Shown here one piece after another: positions 60,021 to 64,000 of a stretch of 64,000 nt of DNA. The notes beneath the pieces were generated by a model. That model worked only from the letters and a program-made list of their open reading frames with translations, searched no databases and was not told the DNA's origin. This stretch comes from Microvelia longipes (Eukaryota; Arthropoda; Insecta; Hemiptera; Veliidae), in assembly GCA_018340805.1 (NCBI GenBank), contig JACMZG010000008.1, positions 23,312,842-23,376,841 on the forward strand, read 5' to 3'. The position numbers were made by a program, and so were the translations under genes. Within the stretch, counting starts at the first letter, position 1. Each line of letters opens with the position of its first letter.

Positions 60021-60796
60021 TTAGAGTATGATAAGAGACCCACCCGCAAAATCAAAACAAATAAATTTCCCTACATTTTTGACATTATTTTAAACATAAA
60101 ATAAATAAATACATCCATTCTCGGGTATGTAGAAAGGCTTTGGGCTTTGAGTAGGGCATATATAAGGAGATAATGTAAGAGAATACTCTTACATTACATG
60201 TAAGACAATGATTTATCCAATATAAAGGGTGGGTCCCTTATCATACTATCTACAATGGGGTAAGAGTATTATAAAGGACCCACCCTAAAAGAATACAATA
60301 CAAAGGCTTTGGGGCTTTGAGTAGGGCATATATAAGAGAGATTAGGGCAATGATGTATCCAATAACAAGGTTTTACTTTAATGAAGGGGTGGTCCCTTAT
60401 CATACTATCTACAATGGGGTAAGAGTATTATAGAGACCCACTTAGAAGAATACAATACAACTATTCTCGGGTTTGTAGAAAGGCTTTGGTTCTTTGAGTA
60501 GGGCATACATAAGGGAGATTAAGGCAAGAATGTATCAAGTACAATAGGTAATGTACTCTTACCCCATTGTAGATAGTATGATATGGGACCCACCCTTCAT
60601 ATTGGATACATTATTGTCTTACATCTAATGTAAGATTATTGTCTTACATTATCTCCCTTACATATGCCCTACTCAAAGCCCCAAAGCCTTTCTACATACC
60701 CGAGAATGGATTTATTTATTTATTTTTGTATGTCAAAAATTTGTAGGGAAATTTTTTTGTTTTGATTTTACGGGTGGGTCTCTTATCATACTCTAA
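60021..60796. mobile_element. Fold-back transposon with about 250-bp inverted arms
   Basis: Left arm (60021 to about 60275) starts TTAGAGTATGATAAGAGACC, and the right arm (about 60550-60796) ends GGTCTCTTATCATACTCTAA. Along the arms lie CATTCTCGGGTATGTAGAAA, GCTTTGAGTAGGGCATAT, TGTAAGACAAT and ATACTATCTACAATGGGG. The middle holds two further direct copies of the GAGTAGGGCATA / CTACAATGGGGTAAGAG module (period about 170-177), so the unit grew by internal duplication. No transposase frame. Confidence 0.9.
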
Positions 60797-61114
60797 TCAA
60801 GGGCAACGTTGTTTCAACATTAATAGTAAATTTTTTAGCCGACAGTCTAACGTGTTGGCCGCTCTCTCTGTTTAAGTCCAACGCCACTGACTCTAGCTCT
60901 TGTAGTTATCTTATTGTACTTACACTTTTAGCACAACCTTTAAAACAAAATTTTCCATTCATAGTAAGATAAGGTTTCTCTGGTTTGCGCCGTGCAACTT
61001 TTCTGCATTTTGCCATTTTTATTTCTTAATTTTGATACAGTGTAGTTTTGAGTATTACAGATTTGAAAAAATTATTTGTTTTGTAAATTAGTATTTTTGA
61101 AAATGTCAGATGTA
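60797..61114. other. Intronic, no gene seen
   Basis: Unassigned AT-rich sequence. Confidence 0.45.
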
Positions 61115-61735
61115 TAAAATATGTCAAGAAATCCTCAGAACTTTTCCTCACTACATCCTCAGATAGCCATTAAATTAGTTAATTCTCAGCGGTTACCCGT
61201 TCAGGGACTGACCTCGCTCGAGGCAGCCTACCTATCATGATTCAACAAAAACCTTATATACCGTATTGAAACAAAACTTATGTAAAGAGATACGCATATA
61301 CCAAATAATTTCAATTTAATTAAAATATTTTCTGATTTTTACAATTTCTAAATATTGCATACAATTCATTCGATATAAATTGAACTAGAGTTGATAAAGA
61401 GATTATACTTACCATAGATATTATATATACAGTCTTATGGCTACATGCATGCCGAATCTAAAAAAATTAAGATTCAGCAAAAATTTCTAAACTTTTGCTG
61501 AGTCATTGCGGGTTAATGTCGTCATAAGACCAAATTTTCCAGATAGGACGACTAGATCTAAAGACTTATTTTTGTACTAAGTTTCAACTCTCTAGCATAA
61601 ATACACTGAGAGGTACGATGATAAAAGACACACACACATACAGATAGACATCTTTGTAAAAACCTCTTAGGAGGTCCTGAAAACACCTAAAACGGTGATA
61701 TCAGATTTTTCGCGAACACAAGGGGGGAATCAGGA
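61115..61735 (-). mobile_element. 5SR repeat with 5S-like segment
   Basis: Reverse orientation: CTTTTCCTCACTACATCCTC, a 5S-like segment at 61184-61240 (complement reads AGGCTGCCTCGAGCGAGG ... GAACGGGTAACCGCTGAG), TTGCTGAGTCATTGCGGGTT, AGCATAAATACACTGAGAGG, CACACACATACAG and CACCTAAAACGGTGATATC. The 3' region between terminus and 5S part is shortened. Confidence 0.8.
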
Positions 61736-61764
61736 CCAGCAACGATTGAACTAATAATTATAAA

Positions 61765-62910
61765 ATTGGGTACGGGGTACATCAGAACTTTTCCCCACCC
61801 TTCGGGCTCGCTTCGCTCGTCCTCATAAAAGGATGGTTAACAAATGGCCTAGGGATTTAAAAACTTCGGACTCGCTTCGCTCGTCCTTTAGAATAGGATG
61901 GTTACCCGTGGCCTAGAGTTTATAGGTAAGCTTAGCACTAAAGAAAATAAGAAACGTGTTAGATAGCAGAGTCATGCAGCTATGTAGTAATGCCAACATA
62001 ACTTTTGTTGAAATCCAGGCAAGACTGTCATTTTTTTAACAAAAACACATTTCTCGAAGTAAATAATGGCGGCTTGATATCACTTCAGTATTAAAGCATA
62101 TATTTTTTTCGATTATTTTTAACAAATAATAATTTAATTAGTATAAAAAATCATACAAGAACGTTAAACTTCGCATAATTTTAAATAAGAAAAAGTTCTG
62201 ATTTATACTCGGTTTTATTAAATTATTTGAATTTTTGGCGGAAATTTAAGTTAAGTAAATTTAAATTTACATTGGTAAGCTTGACCAATGTAAACAATCT
62301 TTTACGTTTTACAAAAGTGTCGCATTAATTAATAATTAAGTTCGCTTATAACTTTTTAACTAATTAGTATATTTTGATCGGAGTTTTTTATATTTGTTTC
62401 TATTTTTTGCGGTTCCAACGACGTGTTATATATCAAAAACACGTGTGTACACGTATACTTTTGTTATTATTAAGCGTCAAAATTTTAAATTTCAAAAGTA
62501 AGGAATTTCAAAATGGCGGCCAATATCAAAACGAAATTCGGAAGATTTGTTTGTGACATTGAGAGGTATATTCCTGCCAAATTACAACTTCATCGAGTCA
62601 TTTTTCATCGGGGGATTTTTTTAAATTTTTGCTGACTAAGCAAATAAGGTTAATTGTGACATAAAATTTTGATATTCCGGGCAGCACAACTAGGACCAAA
62701 CACTGATTTTTGTACCAAGTTTCAACTATATAGCATAAACACAGTGGGAGTTATGCGTGACACAGACAGACATCATGCTGAAATCGGTTCAGATGATCCT
62801 AAAAACACCTAAAATGGATAATTCATGTGAAATCTCGGGTTAAAATGTTTTGGGTGAAACCAATACTTTTTCTCTATATACTTTCTGCACAAGAAGGTGA
62901 GGAAAAGTAA
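61765..62910 (-). mobile_element. 5SR long subfamily (no 5S segment), copy 2
   Basis: Collinear with 37860-38850: TTGGGTACGGGGTACATCAG, two 63-bp units (GGCTCGCTTCGCTCGTCC and GGACTCGCTTCGCTCGTCC), GGTTCCAACGACGTGTTATA, CAAAATGGCGGCCAATATCA, ATATTCCGGGCAGCACAACT and CTTTCTGCACAAGAAGGTGA. It has about 150 extra bases after the 63-bp units. No open frame. Confidence 0.85.
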
Positions 62911-63988
62911 AAATCAATGTATTAATACAAGATGTATTGTGTGCAAGCGAGTGGGGGTGTTGGATTTCGCCTTGACACCTAGCTTGTCTTGATATAGACA
63001 TAATATGACATACATAATTCTTGTGTAATCTATATCTAACCTCGTTATTAAACATCACAAAGAAAGGGATTTTACGAATCAGTCAAAGTTTTTAAACCCA
63101 GCGGCCCGGGATCAAATCTTGGTTCAAAAGTGGAATAATCTAAAACTATACACTATCTAGGATTTATATTTTTTTTTTAATTTTATTGGCAACTCTGATA
63201 ACATAAGGTGAATTTTACTTATGTTAATAAGTAAAACCCACTACTTATATTAATAACTCTGTGAAATAATTTTTAAAATAATGTAGTTAAAGAAATATAG
63301 GAACATTAGTATAGGTAAATCACATATGTTTATTTAAGACTTTTTCAAATACAAAGACACAAGTTGATTGCCATAAATTTACCTTAAAATTCAATTACTA
63401 AGATTGCAATCAAAACGTTTAGTTTAAAGTTGCTAAATTACCAATTGAAATAAATATTAGAAGGAAAAACCCTTATCGCTTATAAAAATAAAAATATTTA
63501 TTTTTTATGTACACAAAAAATGTTGAATCAATTAGCCATACGTTATTAGTTATTTTAACACAAATCACCTTCAAATCTATTGGATGTGACAAATCATATT
63601 TCTTACTTAAATGCTAATAATTTTAGACTAACATGTTAACGAAATACAATAAAGTCAAAAATATCGAGTACCATGAATAGTTTGTTTACATTTAAGAGAG
63701 TAAAACAAGATAGATGCGCCCATAGGAAAGTTTGAGCTAACTCCCTGGTGGACGAAATGTGAACTACATGCCGTGTCTGACAGAAATTGCATTTGTTCCC
63801 CTACATAGTGATAAATATATTGCTTTAGTTATACTATAACCAACCTATGGTATAAAATTATTCGTTTCCTTTAAAAAATCCAAGATAATTAACAAACATG
63901 TAAATAACTTCAGTAAGCGCAGTGGAATTTTCTTCAATAATATCAACACCAACAACGTCTTTCCACTAAATTTAAACTTTATTTGCAG
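62911..63988. other. Intron end, no further gene
   Basis: 63095-63135 contains GCGGCCCGGGATCAAATCTT followed by GG, resembling a tRNA T-arm or B box, possibly a SINE trace. The rest is AT-rich up to the polypyrimidine tract and acceptor. Confidence 0.45.
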
Positions 63989-64000
63989 AGCCGGCTTTCG
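63989..64000 (+). CDS. Start of second coding exon (cut by window end)
   Basis: AGCCGGCTTTCG follows a strong acceptor. Joined in phase to the exon ending at 46129 it reads Glu-Pro-Ala-Phe after FISSNNK. In DUF4062 proteins an acidic/aromatic stretch leading to an ER motif is expected at this point. Only 12 bases are visible, so this rests on the acceptor, the frame and the base composition. Confidence 0.45.

Larger units (their letters stand above)
46130..63988 (+). other. Intron of about 17.9 kb, phase 1
   Basis: GT at 46130-46131 (GTAAAT) and AG at 63987-63988 after TTTAAACTTTATTTGCAG. Exon 45999-46129 leaves one base (G), and AG at 63989 completes Glu. The intron holds a LINE, several 5SR copies, a GCH array, a 740-bp tandem duplication and a 776-bp fold-back element. 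An unseen exon inside it cannot be excluded. Confidence 0.55.

Overview
The window is eukaryotic, very AT-rich nuclear DNA of an invertebrate, most likely an insect. The species is not identifiable from what I can see. The signs are a spliced coding exon, RNase H-bearing non-LTR retrotransposons with TTA/TAA-type 3' tails, many terminal-inverted-repeat MITEs, tRNA-like and 5S-rRNA-like Pol III sequences in repeats, and about ten long (TA)n arrays. There is no operon structure, ribosome binding site or CRISPR array. Nearly all open frames shorter than 110 codons are chance or repeat-derived.

Host gene: I can support one, on the + strand. A short exon (45999-46129) carries an in-frame upstream stop, a three-codon uORF and an ATG at 46024. 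It encodes 35 residues ending in RTLKIFISSNNK, the start of a DUF4062-like module as found at the head of NACHT/WD proteins (NWD1/NWD2, TEP1, NPHP3 type). It ends at a GTAAAT donor. The last 12 bases of the window follow a good acceptor (63987-63988) and continue the same frame (Glu-Pro-Ala-Phe). The region 46130-63988 would then be one intron of about 17.9 kb, and everything left of 45998 is upstream intron or intergenic DNA.

Mobile DNA: four non-LTR retrotransposon remnants are visible: 7345-8325 (-), 18320-20585 (+), 24366-24745 (-) and 48070-49712 (+). The last is the best preserved, with an intact set of RNase H catalytic residues interrupted upstream by a single in-frame TAG. The dominant repeat (called 5SR here; at least 18 pieces on both strands) is a 0.6-1.1 kb non-autonomous element. 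It holds CRE/AP-1-like palindromes, a segment matching the 3' half of 5S rRNA, repeated CGAGCGAAGCGAG motifs and a 3' end reading GTACCCCGTACCCGA. A second family (GCH) is an array of GC-rich perfect hairpins, best seen at 55676-55910. Other units are several MITEs, two large fold-backs (28463-28731 and 60021-60796), a 740-bp tandem duplication (56435-58055), a perfect 287-bp inverted repeat (31834-32530), 150-bp, 63-bp, 41-bp and 35-bp tandem arrays, and tRNA-like SINE fragments.

Layout: 0-17 kb is 5SR/GCH/MITE-rich; 18-25 kb holds two LINE remnants and a MITE; 26-34 kb holds TA arrays, fold-backs and the perfect inverted repeat; 34-45 kb is sparse host DNA with tandem repeats and MITEs; 46-64 kb is the host exon and its repeat-filled intron. 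Nothing here proves a new functional system. The most unusual signals are the 5S-like module inside a long dispersed repeat, and the recurrence of the GCGAAGC mini-hairpin motif across two repeat families.
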